DNA from: Strobilurus pachycystidiatus
Taxonomy: Eukaryota; Basidiomycota; Agaricomycetes; Agaricales; Physalacriaceae
Assembly: GCA_019915135.1 (NCBI GenBank)
Contig: JAHLMK010000015.1
Location: forward strand, 372,001 to 436,000
Reading direction: 5' to 3'
Length of the DNA: 64,000 nucleotides
Below the pieces are notes generated by a model that saw nothing but the letters and a program-made list of their open reading frames with translations, made no database searches and was not told the origin of the DNA. The first letter of the stretch is position 1, and the number at the start of each line of letters is the position of its first letter. Shown one piece after another: positions 42,901 to 53,019 of the stretch. The translations under genes and the position numbers were made by a program.

Positions 42901-43645
42901 TAGACACATAGAGGAGAAATATGGTATCACGGGTATCCTAATTACCGCCTATAACAAACAGGCAAATGGTAAAGTCAAAAGAGGACATTGGGATATTCGC
43001 CAGTCACTCTTTAAGGTGTGTAAAGGAAATCCGGAACATTGGCCGGAGTATCTACACGAAGTCCTATGGGCAGAACGAATCACTATCAAAAGGAGTATAG
43101 GAACTTCTCCCTTCCATGCTGTAACGGGCTGTGAACCTATAATGCCTATGGACCTAGTGGAGATTACTTGGCTGGTGGATATGCCAGATCACCTTGTATC
43201 GCACTCGGATTTGGTTGCACTCCGAGCAAGGCAGTTAATAAAACACAAAGGTGATACGGCAAGGTTAAAGTCTAAAGTCCTTCTGAACAAACAGAAGGCA
43301 GCGGAGAAGTTCATGGAAGAATTCAACAACAGCATTCCGCGTTATGTATTCAAAACAGGTGAATTAGTGTTAGTACGGAACACCCGGATTGAAGCTGAAA
43401 TGAACGCCAAGTTTAAAGAACGCTTTATGGGACCTTTTGCGGTGATTTCCAGGACATCCGCAGGGAATTATGTGGTATGCGAACTGGATGGCACCATCTG
43501 GAGGGATAAGATTGCTCAATTTCGAGTAATACCCTTCGTGGCCAGAAGGGATCCTATTGCTTTAGGAGAGACATTCTTCTCTAGGCTTAGGCGTATCAGT
43601 CGCGGAGTCGGAAAAGCACTGGATAGAATTGCAAAAACTACTTAA
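39977..43645 (+). CDS. pol: Gypsy pol: RT, RNase H, integrase (integrase active site altered), copy 1
   Basis: 1,222 residues from ATG 39,977; coding potential continues upstream in frame to about 39,845. Reverse transcriptase has FCVVKKDGKKLRLVHSLEPL, FSTPYGALRLKTLPMGW and the catalytic YIDD near residue 371. RNase H has LSVDTSYQAVGYYL near 542 and a PDGLSRRP linker. Integrase has an HHCC finger (HDRAGH...CLICQKR, about 832-868), the catalytic Asp residues in YIDTF (about 894) and TDNGP (966). At 1001 it carries Lys in NGKVKRGH where copy 2 has Glu. That Glu is the third member of the DDE triad, so this integrase should be inactive. No chromodomain is seen at the C-terminus. Confidence 0.92.
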   Translation: MKASTVPGTVPASLVTPRGLLKEINTTKVQGFRKVFNLKGIAEDQERTKSHATVTMNLFYGVPQELHKSFSGLSVTLPKDYVTEAQDKFLELESQRPVRGVFAGKKYKPMALKTKAHLGTLPEEFRIKQHIKGDPLAGMPELSPDPPPFVPTGRYTAERREQLQADHPGDFLTSVERRIVDQLMCGQNAGFAWEEMEKGHFGPEYFPPVNIPVIPHTPWVLRNIPIPPGIYDEVCKIIKHKLDSGVYEPSNSSYRSRWFCVVKKDGKKLRLVHSLEPLNAVTIAHSGLPPATEELAEAFAGRACGGTLDLYVGYDERLLATASRDMTTFSTPYGALRLKTLPMGWTNSVPIFHDDVTTILIDEIPAFTRPYIDDVPVRGPATRYVQPDGSYETLPGHPEVRRFVWEHLLNMNRIIQRMKYAGGTFSGHKAIICAEEIVVVGHVCTYEGRKPAEERVKVISDWPPCKALTKVRAFLGTAGIFRAFVKDYSKKALPLTRLTKDITKFQWTDIEQASMDLLKEAVRTCPMLKPLNYEWSTPITLSVDTSYQAVGYYLSQVDPDDPKKRYYAKFMSSTLNDREARYSQAKRELFGLFRALSACKYYLLGCRKLEIETDAKYIKGMLSNIDSLANANLQRWAEEILMYHFKLIHVPGKVHGPDGLSRRPASENDEVIPRPAQGDEDDRINSFEYQEPEDLPTEDKPLEFETFRYDIDTRGGYSQEIARSPLPKHMKVSKAIRTSALTGIKDIEEWMEIEEFPSLVKSKRERLWESRLPDLQPHLVGSKAQKDEDFERWSQDFSIRHEKLYRSHLDGNLRRVLLPKERIPICKAMHDRAGHKGQYSVLQLLTKRFWWPGMEVDIRWYVRSCLICQKRQKRNIKIAPTITSTPGIFERAYIDTFRMPKAGEHSAKKKQPSKWAGFNAVTVARCGLTGWPEAKALRDETAETLGEWIFEDILCRWGCIKEIVTDNGPAIKKALRHIEEKYGITGILITAYNKQANGKVKRGHWDIRQSLFKVCKGNPEHWPEYLHEVLWAERITIKRSIGTSPFHAVTGCEPIMPMDLVEITWLVDMPDHLVSHSDLVALRARQLIKHKGDTARLKSKVLLNKQKAAEKFMEEFNNSIPRYVFKTGELVLVRNTRIEAEMNAKFKERFMGPFAVISRTSAGNYVVCELDGTIWRDKIAQFRVIPFVARRDPIALGETFFSRLRRISRGVGKALDRIAKTT

Positions 43646-44117
43646 AAAGGATCAAAAACGATAACAATGAAAAAGTAGTTGTGCGAAAAAGATTTGGATG
43701 CAATTGACAGTTAAGGATGCAAGACTGGCAGCAGAGGGACTCGAACCGGCGCTCGGGTTTGAAACCAAGTCCAAGACGAGACGCTCAACCGTTGAGCCAG
43801 TAGTGTCCGAAATAATCCAAGTGCTCTGGCAGGATGACGGGGACGTCATCAGAAAAAGTAAAAAGGGAATAGAGGGACAATGGTCCCATTTATTCTAAAG
43901 ACTATAATTTTGAAATAAAAATGAAATTTTGGGCTCTAAATACGGTACAAGAGAGCTTCGTAACAAGGGAATGGAAAGAAAAAGGGTCGTAGCCCCTTGA
44001 GAAGATGACGCACGACTCGGGCAGGGCTGTGCCCGGCTACGAACAAGAAAGCTTAAAGATGCACTAAGCGAAGAAAAGAAGCCTGGGCAAGTCCACGCAC
44101 CTTCAACCGCACCCACC

Positions 44118-46187
44118 ATGTCGTCGCCAACACCAGAGGTCGTTCCGGAAAACAAAGTACGGCTCCACCAAAAACGAACATCAGGGAAGCGAACTAACTT
44201 ACCTAAAGGAGAAGTCGCCTGCCCCTGCAAACGAAAAGGAGACCTCGCCAGAGGCAGAACGCGTTGAAAATCCTGTCAAGGTAAGCCAGGAGCAGTAATG
44301 AAAAACGGAAAAGACGACTAACGCGTCAAAAAGAAGGAACCAGCTGGAGACGCGCGCCCCGAAGAACTCCCAGAAGCACGACCGCCATTTGACTATAGCG
44401 GATTCCTCTTGAACAACCGCGTACCGATGGGCCTACGAGCCGCAGGACTAGACGTGTCCTTAGCGCACAAGTTGGTGTCGGCACCCGACCGTACCAGGAA
44501 GCTCCTGGAAGAGCACGGATACAAAACGTATCGCGCGGACGCGGTCTTCTGGACAGAATTCCAGGACGTACTCGAGGCGCTCGACGCAGCCGACAACACC
44601 CCCTTGGAACGCGTCGAGACCGCCCTCACTAGGGCCCTCGAACAGGTCGAACTAGACCCAAAGAAAAACGACCCGCCAGTGCCGCGTTTTCTAGGCAACC
44701 CCCACGCTCGCCCAGACATTGCCCTACAGCTCGAGGAAGACGATGCCCAAGTCGCTTTCCTCGCGCCAGAGCAGCTCTGGACCTTTGTGCCGCAGACGGA
44801 AGTTGCTGAAGAGTTCTGGGGCCGCCTGATCCCGGTTCTCAAGAAAGCACGCACCTCCCAGCCCATATACTTTTCCTTCAGCCACGTCTTGGACCTCCTA
44901 ATCGAAGAAGCGGCGTCGCAGTGCCACCTCCAGCTCTTTGTGCCGGAGGAACCCGCCCCCAAGACCTCCGAACGCGACGAGAAGGACGACGACCAGGGCG
45001 AGGCAGGCGATAGAGAAGAGACGCCGCGGCGAAGAATGCAGGATGTGGAAGAGGAGGCGGGCAGCGAGCCGGAGGAAGACGAGCTCGCGACGGACAAGTC
45101 CCCCACGCCGGTGGCCCCGCGACCCCGACCACAGCCGAAACCCCACTCGCCAGCCAAGTCCATGAAGGCGGTGGAAGTTCCGGCAAGGCGACACATGGTA
45201 AAAGGGAAGGGAATCGGCCCCAAGACAGCGAACCAGTACGTTGTCCGGTGATTTATAGCTCCCTTGCTTCCAGCTAAACGACGCCCCAGACCTAAGACCA
45301 TCGCCAAGGTCGAACCGCGAGACAAGGAACCTTCGGAGGTCGAGGAGGACGCCGAAGGAGAAACCGAGGCCGAAGAAGGAGCGACGGAAGCCTCCAGCAA
45401 AATGACAAGGCACGTTCCCCTATACGACAACGACGCGCACTGTCTCGCCTGTGAGCAGCGTAGCGTCGTATGCACGTTCAACCGGATGCGGTCGAGCGAC
45501 CGCGGCAACAAGACCAGTTGCGACCAGTGCTCCCTGAGTCGAGGGATCTACGGTCCATGCCTGCTCGTCTGGGACCGGGAGCCAAAGGCGCCAACTTGGA
45601 TGAGTCTCGATGGGCGTCTTCGAGCCAAGTTGCAGAAACTGGCGCAGCCGCTGGTCAGCGACAAGAAGATCTCGAGCGCGCGTTATGTCTACCCTGCGCG
45701 TCGAGGAGCGGCCGTCAAGTCGGAGGTTCAGGAGAAGAAAGAGGCGACGGCGCAGTCTAAGAAGCGCCGAAGAGAAGTCGAAGAGGATAGCGAGGTTGAG
45801 GTGGTCGAGCCCCCGAAGAAGAAGGAGAAGGGGAAGGCCAAGGCGAAACGAGCCCCGACCCCGGTACCGGACGACGACGACGACGAACTCGAGGAGATCG
45901 AAGCCCCGCGCGCACGCCAAGAATTGACGCGTCGCGTCTCGCTGATGTCGCCACTCCGTCTCGTCACGGAGAAAGAAAAAGCCGAGCAGGACAAGAAGCG
46001 AAGGGCCGCCAACGCAGGCGATGGATCTTCGCGTCAAACCATCGCGCCCACCTCCTCCGCACGCGACTTCCTCCCCTCGATGGACCAACAAGAAGTCACC
46101 GACCGGGTCAACCTGATCCTATCGTGGTACTTCACGTTGCCGCCCACCGCGCAGAAGAAAGTCAGGGAGATCATCGGCAAGAAGTAA
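44118..46187 (+). CDS. Gypsy accessory gene E1, Cys-rich protein
   Basis: From ATG 44,118 (MSSPTPEVVPENK) two short introns join in frame to EKSPAPANEKETSPEAERVE and KEPAGDARPEELPEARPP, then a helical region from 44,400 (FDYSGFLLNNRVPMGLRAAG). A disordered charged stretch ends at TGA 45,251; a second ORF (45,264-46,187) continues, probably via an intron near 45,190-45,290 that I could not place exactly. The second part has a two-module Cys cluster (CLACEQRSVVC...CDQCSLSRGIYGPC), basic KKRRRE and KKKEKGKAKAK clusters and a C-terminal helix. A nuclear nucleic-acid-binding role is plausible. In copy 2 the gene starts earlier (63,347); copy 1 lacks 19 bp near 44,060 that breaks that longer N-terminus. 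Confidence 0.65.
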
Positions 46188-46723
46188 GACTTCGTCGCGG
46201 ACAGTTTCCCCTTCGCCGCCGCCGTTTTTGTTAGGACAATTTACGAACAATATATTTTACATGTACCTCTACCGCACGCACCCGCCCGCCAAAAATAAAA
46301 ATCCGCTTTTCATTAAAAACAAGTGTGATTTTCTAAGAAGAAAGAAAAAGACCTCGAGACCTAAGGTGTTAAGGCAAAAACGCCTTAAAGGCCAAGCCCA
46401 GGCAGAGCAAACTTCTCAAAAGTCAAGAGGAGTTTTGTATAAGGTCTAAGGAGAAATACAAGCGTGTATAAAAACGAACTAAGGAAAAATTCTATAGGAC
46501 CTGGCTAAGTAGACTAAACGACTAAGGTCTTTTGTAGGCTAAGGTGGTTAATCTTAGACCGGTAAAGGAGTTTCGATGAGGAAAGAAGACTAAAAACGAT
46601 TCCAATCTGGACCCACTGGGAGACGCGCTAAGCGCTCGTAGAAGAAACCCGAAGACCTAACATCAAGGATCATGATATAGTTTTCCAGGAGTTCGTAGTC
46701 CAGTGTGGAGGCGTTTGACCAGT
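46188..46723. other. intergenic region between E1 and E2 with second polypurine-like tract
   Basis: No gene seen. TCAAAAGTCAAGAGGAG at 46,416-46,432 repeats exactly the polypurine tract located immediately before the LTR at 54,302-54,318. A TTAAGGCAAAAACGCCTTAA inverted repeat lies just upstream (46,369-46,388). Confidence 0.5.
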
Positions 46724-47709
46724 CTATTTCCCAGAAGGATGGAGTGACAAAAGACAAATGCTCATCGGCTCGCTACAAGCGCAGAAGTTACAAGGTGTGC
46801 GAAGCGCGGGAAGGAGTTGACGAACGGTGTTCGAAGGAACTTCAACGTGGGGAGCCAAACGCCTAAGACGAGTAGGTCGCATCAAGGCTCCCAACTTAGG
46901 AAAACCATACAAGGCAGAATTCGCTCGCTGGAACTCCGGCCACCACTTCATAACAGTTACGATGGACGGAGGCGTTTGATCGTACTGAACAGGGAGGATC
47001 CGCAAGGCGTTTGGATCGATAATCAACTCGCGAAGAGTGGTATCGAATCCCATGTAACCGCCGAAAGTGGATTCCACCTGGAAGAAATAATCAGAAAAGG
47101 CGGTTCTGGAGAAGGTGTTTGCGCACCATGAACCGAGGAATAATGTCCTTCATCAAGTCGGGATGCACGCCTGGTATGTCCAGCAAACCATACCCAAGGA
47201 AGTTATCAAGGGCGAAACCGTCGAGGGTCCTCCCATTGACGGCTCGGAACCAAGACTTACAAAGCTCCACGGCTCCGTAGTACAAGGGGAAGAAGTACCG
47301 GCGAAAGCCAAGGTAAATGACGGGGTTTTCGTAGAAGGCGGGATCCCACATATACGCCAGGCGACGCTGGAGTGGAAATAAGCAGGCATAAAGGACCGCA
47401 GGCGTTGTTACGCACCAAGGTATACAACAAATACCGCAAGGACGGGACATCCAAGGGCTTCCCTTCACCAAAATGAAGTACGGGCTCTTCTAAGGCAGCT
47501 ACCGCCGCGGTATCGTCAACCGTGGAGAGAGTGCCGTCGTCATAGCGGATAACGATGCTGAATTGCCGAGCGAAGGTATACAATTCCAAGGCGCTGGTCA
47601 AGGCCAATTCGCCAAGTAGGGCTTCGAGCTCCTCCGGAGCAGGTTGGTTGTGCAAGGGGATACCACAAAGGCGAGTGTCAGAGAACGAAGGGAGAATTGG
47701 AATAGGCAT
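46724..47709 (-). CDS. Gypsy accessory gene E2, antisense, three exons
   Basis: Reads from ATG 47,709 (MPIPILPSFSDTRLCGIPLH) through an intron with GTGCGT donor (about 47,416-47,368) to RRLAYMWDPAFYENPVIYLG. A second intron (GTGCGC, about 47,137-47,090) leads to VESTFGGYMGFDTTLRELII, ending at TAG 46,724-46,726. About 290 residues with no interruption. It lies between pol/E1 and the right LTR on the strand opposite to retroelement transcription, so its introns would survive reverse transcription. A TATAAAAACGC box lies 32-42 bp upstream and is shared with E3. No family recognised; not an envelope protein as far as I can see. Confidence 0.7.
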
Positions 47710-47740
47710 GGCGGTTATGGCAAAACCTGAAGCAACTCTG

Positions 47741-47751
47741 GCGTTTTTATA
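47741..47751 (-). promoter_or_regulatory. TATA box of E2
   Basis: TATAAAAACGC on the minus strand, 32 bp upstream of the E2 ATG. The identical box precedes E3 at 54,166-54,176. Confidence 0.65.
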
Positions 47752-48161
47752 GAGCGCCTGGGCCGCCGTGACGATCCAAGGCAAAGGAAGAAGCAGCTTA
47801 AGCGAGTCTAGGAATAAAGCTTAAGCTACTCCGAAGACCACTGAAAGACCTAGGCACTGTAAAAACCTAGGATGAACGATTCGACGAAGGTGATCGGGAA
47901 TTCCCGATCAAACTTACTTAGTTTGATGAAGGCGATCACTGGACTTAAGAAGGATCGCCGGAATTGTAACGAATCGCGTCAAAGGAGTAAAAACAAGGTT
48001 AGTCGTGTTGAGATGGCTGTGTACTAAAGTAGCTACGGGAAACAAAGTGCTACCGGACCTACAAGGGATAAAACGAAATCCGAAGCCAGTGTAAATATGA
48101 AAGGGAAAGGGACTAGGCAACTGGCTAAGACTTGGAGGAGGTTGAGACCACCTTTAGGAAA
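47752..48161. other. E2/E3 intergenic region with 20-bp palindrome
   Basis: No gene seen. TGATCGGGAATTCCCGATCA at 47,891-47,910 is a perfect palindrome upstream of E2, a possible protein-binding site or hairpin. Confidence 0.5.
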
Positions 48162-49125
48162 CTACTGGACTTGGTCAACTCCGTCTAAGGCGGAAATGTA
48201 CAAATCCCGAGTCGACAAAACGAACTGAATCCGACCCCGGATCTCATTGTAAGAAGAAATAATGTCATGGCGGTATTGACGCTCCAACTGGAGAAGTCCC
48301 GGCAAAATATTGGGATCATCCACGCCGGCCAAGCGGGTCATGCGCTTATGGACTTGCGCCAAGGCGGCCTGCAAACCGTTGATGTACTGGGGTGCTAATA
48401 ACCAAGGAGTCAGAAAGGAGAAAGACAAATCAAGTAACAGGGCGTACCAGCGTCCAACTGCTTGAGCAAGACCGGCTCGATCATAAAGGTCGACGGACGA
48501 GCAGCTTTAGCGGCGCGGCGAGAAAGGTCGTCGGGGAGCTTGCGCTTAGGAGGAAGTTCCTGACCGTTAAGGGACCCCAAGGTTTGCATGGCGCGCTGAT
48601 AAACACGGGCGTTAACGTCCATCTTGGGTAGGGCAGCAAAAGGAAGATAACGCACGGAAGTGCTCTAAAGGGGAATCCCAATCAGAACCAAGTAAAGGCA
48701 AAAAGACCAAGAGTAGTAAACGACTCACCGCTTCCGCCTCTTTGAAAAGGTTGTTGGACAAGGACGTCTGTTGGAAGAAATCAGCCAGCTGAAGGCGAAG
48801 GGCTATAGAGGAATTGAGCATACGTTCTCACCAACGACAATCACGGACTCCTCACCGTCGGTGTCGGCTTCTGCAACATTGTCAGCCCAATCAAAATACT
48901 CGCGCTTGAAGAATCGCGCACGGCCATCGGCATCCATGTCGATGTCTTCTTCCGCCTGTTTCTCCATAGCGTCGGTAATAACTTCAGGGGATTTCTTGCT
49001 TTTTCCCTGTGAAGAGGTAAGGCGTTAAGAAAGACCTAACGAACAAGTATGAAAGACAAACCTTGCCCTTGGGGTCCGGTTTAACGAAGACGTTGGTCGG
49101 ATGCATGGGATGATCAGCAGGCAAC

Positions 49126-49974
49126 TGTTACGACCTGACCCCGCCGTGACAAGGACCCGCTCATGAGAGACTACCCCTGTAGTCAACCCATAGCTTTCCT
49201 GCGAGCGTACCACGTACATCCTCGTATTGTGCTTGACTGGTCGTACTGTACCAGTCATAGGGGCCCTCGATGGTCGCACATCCATCTCGCCAGAGACTGT
49301 GATACCGTAGGAACCTAATCCCAAGGCACGAGGCTCGCCGCCGGACCTAGTCCCAGGTGTGGCGTCGGGGAGCCTTCTCTCGTCGGAGTCAACGACGTTG
49401 GCGGAGGTATCGAAGGGAGACATGTGGGTGAGTCCTACCACGGAGAGCTCAGAGTGCCCAACGGGGTTGTATGGGGAAAACTGGTTAAGGACGAAGTCTG
49501 AGTAGCTAGTACAACGCTGTCTCTGTATTTATACTAATCCCATGCTTGCTCGTCGTTCCTCTTCTCGAAGCTTCTACCACATACTCCCGATGCGTCGGGA
49601 GTGGTCCGACGCTGCGGATGACGGAGATCCCGACATCCCGATGACCGCCCGACAGATCGATGACCGCCCATTGGTCGGGAAGGCGGGTTTGGTCGGGTAC
49701 CGACTCCCGCCTGACTCACGCGGCCTAAGTATATTCCCGGGGTGTCTTACACCATGTGCGCTCGCTCCAAAGTGTATCCGGGAGGGCGGGAAGCCCGACA
49801 AGGGCGGGACTTCAGGATCCCGGTTCTGTCGCCATAAGGGATCGAACTCTCAACCCCTTGATATATCTCTCGGCATCTTCCGGTGTGGCGCTGGTTTATG
49901 TAGCCGTAGCATCAGGACGCCAAAGTGTGACCAAAGTGGAGGGCCTTGAGTTGCGGTGAGGCCACATCATGACA
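49126..49974 (-). repeat. LTR (3' by transcription) of second LTR element
   Basis: 849 bp, apparently identical to 52,722-53,570; ends TGTT...GACA on the plus strand. Confidence 0.93.
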
Positions 49975-50464
49975 ATATCCCCTTTTTAAGTTTCTCGTCC
50001 CGAGAAACGAAAGAGTGATCTTCTTTATGGGCTCCTACGGTCGCGTCGATGCTTTCTACTAGGCTCCCCGAGCCTTGTTAGAGCAAAAGTGTAGTCGCGG
50101 CGGAGGGCGCGATGGCTCGGAACCTGCTACGGGAGGGCCGAGACGCGTTTTCCTCGATGAAGACGCGTTCGGAGGAAATTCTGAGTGTTTGTATCGTAAA
50201 GACGATGTTTTGTTGTCCGGGTCACGTGATCGATTTTGTGTGGCGTATATTTTCGATACTCGTCCTGAGATGTCCTCGGGAATGCGCCTTTGATCGTACA
50301 GAAATCGATTTTTTCATTGCCGCCGGCATCGGTCATGATTTCGTCGTTCGAGCTCCCCGAGCTCAGAACAGTACCCGCGCCACGCGCTCGGTACCGTAGT
50401 TGTGTCCTCTCCGGGCAATCAGGACTCCCTGCGAGTCAAAACCCCCATCTGAGTGCTCAAGACC

Positions 50465-50510
50465 CCATATCTGTACCCTCAGATATCCATCTGAGGTACA
50501 GATCCCAGGG
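50465..50510. other. inverted repeat in second LTR element
   Basis: ATCTGTACC(C)TCAGAT, a four-base spacer and ATCTGAGGTACAGAT form a 15-bp stem near 50,468-50,503. It lies upstream of the antisense gene and could be a hairpin or regulatory site. Confidence 0.6.
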
Positions 50511-50700
50511 TCTCGCGGAATGATCTGCAGAATCATTCAAGTGAGTCTATTCTCTGGACCCAGGTGCGCTTCTTGAAAGCCTATTGCTGATATCCCAGAA
50601 GTCCCAGAGATTGGGTGCGGGAACGAGCGCTTGTGCGCGCAGTTATAATGGCGCCACCCTGGAGAAGGTCCCCAGAACCACTCTCCTACGCCCCTCGACG

Positions 50701-51464
50701 ATGCCCACCTCCTTGCTTGCTCTGATCTCGCGTCGTTCGACAGCCGCGCCGTCTGACGCCCTTCTGGCCGTCAATCATCGCGGCTTTCGCATCCACGCGC
50801 GCCCTGCGCAAATTCCGAGCATCGTCCTGGAAGAATGGATCCGGTGCATTGCCGCCGTCGATGATAGTCTGTCGAATGATAATTCGTTCGAGTCTGGTCC
50901 TCTGTCGTCGTTGGAGTGGTTGGCCCTGGTAAGTTGGTGAATTGGTTCCTGGTAGTTCCCATTGACCAGGCGCCTTCGATTGGGTGGGTGGACGTATTCT
51001 AGTTCACGTTATTGCGCGCCGCGCTCGTCTTCGCTAACGATGTCGAATTTTGTCCCCCGGCAACTTGGAGTCGTCTTTCACTCGTGCCTCCTCAAGGCAG
51101 CGAGACTGTTTCTGCATTGGCCGTGAGTGCCTGGGTGCTGTTGTCGCCATGGGGTGAGTTTTTGTTTTTCCTTTTTGATTCGTAGTTCTTTGTCTGACGT
51201 CGATGGGGCCCAGTGGCTGTAGCGTTGCCTCCCGTCATCATCATCCGCGGGAATATCGACTTCCACCTCCCGCTTCGATACCTCTGGCGGTGTTCGTCCC
51301 GTAGGGACATAGTGACGGCGTTCTGGGCGTCGACGGACGGGGAGGAGAGGGATCGATGGGAGGAGAGGGTGAAGACGGAGGGTCTATCCGAGATGGGGAT
51401 GGCGAACGAGTGGGAGGAGGTGACCGAGGAGTGGTGGCTTGGGGCGATGGATTTCGTTCGGTAG
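50701..51464 (+). CDS. spliced gene antisense to the second LTR element
   Basis: ATG 50,701 (MPTSLLALISRRSTAAPSDA). The first intron (GTAAGT at 50,930, acceptor TTCTAG at 51,001) joins in frame to FTLLRAALVFANDVEFCPPA. A second (GTGAGT near 51,155, acceptor CCCAG near 51,212) joins to VAVALPPVIIIRGNIDFHLP and an acidic, Trp-rich C-terminus ending EEVTEEWWLGAMDFVR at TAG 51,462-51,464. About 200 residues, with consensus splice sites and no internal stop. It is transcribed opposite to the retroelement, so reverse transcription of the element RNA would not remove its introns. No family recognised. Confidence 0.65.
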
Positions 51465-51865
51465 GGTGTCGATGAGCTCCTTTCAGGGAATTTTTTGTTT
51501 TTTCTGTAGTTCGCATACCGGCTTATACCATTTCTTGTTTGTGATACCCCCACTCTGGGATTTTGATCGCGTCGTTCGTTGTGATCGGCGCGTCGCGTAT
51601 GTTTAACGAACACGTACTAGTGGTGACGGCTAATGTTCCTGATTTGCGTGATGGTCGATCACGCCCGGGGATATTCTGTTGTCTAACTTATCCTTTAGGA
51701 TCAGGTGTCCGAATGATGCGAGTGCTCGTTTCGGAGGTGTTCCTGCGGGTATGCCGATGGGTGATGGATGCTCGCTTTTGCCGGGAGGTGGCGTAGCGTT
51801 TCGTAGTGTGGGGATTGCTTGTTGGCGAAGGTGGTTGTCTTTCGACCGGTGGATCTGGATTTTTA

Positions 51866-53019
51866 TTACGACAGTCCTCGACTGTATTTCTCTTCCGAAG
51901 AGAATGAGCTACGCTGCTTGGCTCGAAACCTGTTCTTCGGTCTTCCCACCGCTAGTTTCCATTTCACGTCAGGACCCTCCTCCACGAGGAGATCCACTGT
52001 ATCGTCTGGGTGGTTTATTCCTGGTTCGCGCGGAAAGGTTTTCCGTTGTCGGAATACAGTACGGGGTGTGGAAAGAGAATGAGTCCTCGATCCAAGGGTT
52101 GGACGGGGTTCGTGGATTTCTCGAATTCCACTCCGTATAGGAGACGTAGGTGGTGCGGGGTGTTGCAAGTTTGTTTTGCGCTGTATAGATGCACGGCCCA
52201 GGGGTCCAGGATGAGGGAAGGGGGGTGGTAGAACACCGTGAGATCTAGGCGTGGCTCGGTATAGAATGTCGGGGTTCGTATACGTCGTAGTGGCCCCCGT
52301 AGATATCTTGCCTGAAGAAGGCATAATCCTTCTTTCGTGTGTCGAGATAGATGTTGGGGGGTTCTCCACAGAACTTCCATACATCGTGCCATGATGGGGA
52401 TATGTCCGTTCACCAGAGACCGAAGAAGAACCCAGTCTTCCTCTAGTCCCAGCAACCTATAGACCACGTCTATGACCCATGCAGCTCTGCCCAGAAGGCT
52501 CCGGTATTGAGTAGGACCTGATCGTACTGTTGGTTTGAATTCCGCGATGTGGATGGTCAACTCCCTAAGGAGGGAGAGTACTCGATGTTCGGTTCTGCGA
52601 GCTCGTACAAGGGGGGGGATAGTGTCGGAGGTTGTGGTGATTGGAGGCGTTACCCCAACGCCGGGGGAGGGGGGAGGTTCCGATGTAGTGGTACGTGGGC
52701 AGTATGGAGACTTCGTCCTATTGTTACGACCTGACCCCGCCGTGACAAGGACCCGCTCATGAGAGACTACCCCTGTAGTCAACCCATAGCTTTCCTGCGA
52801 GCGTACCACGTACATCCTCGTATTGTGCTTGACTGGTCGTACTGTACCAGTCATAGGGGCCCTCGATGGTCGCACATCCATCTCGCCAGAGACTGTGATA
52901 CCGTAGGAACCTAATCCCAAGGCACGAGGCTCGCCGCCGGACCTAGTCCCAGGTGTGGCGTCGGGGAGCCTTCTCTCGTCGGAGTCAACGACGTTGGCGG
53001 AGGTATCGAAGGGAGACAT
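51866..53019 (-). CDS. gag-like ORF of second LTR element, starting in the LTR, probably frameshifted
   Basis: From ATG 53,019 (MSPFDTSANVVDSDERRLPD), inside the 5' LTR downstream of its TATA box, the frame stays open across the LTR end (52,722) into the interior. It includes RVLSLLRELTIHIAEFKPTV and LLGLEEDWVLLRSLVNGHIP and stops at 52,015. Coding-like sequence continues in the next frame to 51,866 (DTVDLLVEEGPDVKWKLAVG), suggesting a frameshift or intron near 52,050. Its position suggests gag, but there is no zinc knuckle or recognisable capsid motif. Confidence 0.45.

Noticed and set aside
43726..43801. tRNA-like sequence on the minus strand (A-box-like TGGCTCAACGG and B-box GGTTCGAGTCC), repeated at 63,068-63,143
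   Set aside because: The D-arm and B-box are good, but I could not pair the acceptor, anticodon or T stems into a cloverleaf. Most likely a tRNA-derived relic carried by the Gypsy element; tRNAscan-SE would decide.
44393..45511. 372-residue minus-strand ORF opposite E1
   Set aside because: It is Ser/Arg/Ala-rich with no motif, exactly antisense to the spliced, conserved E1 frame; a shadow caused by GC bias.
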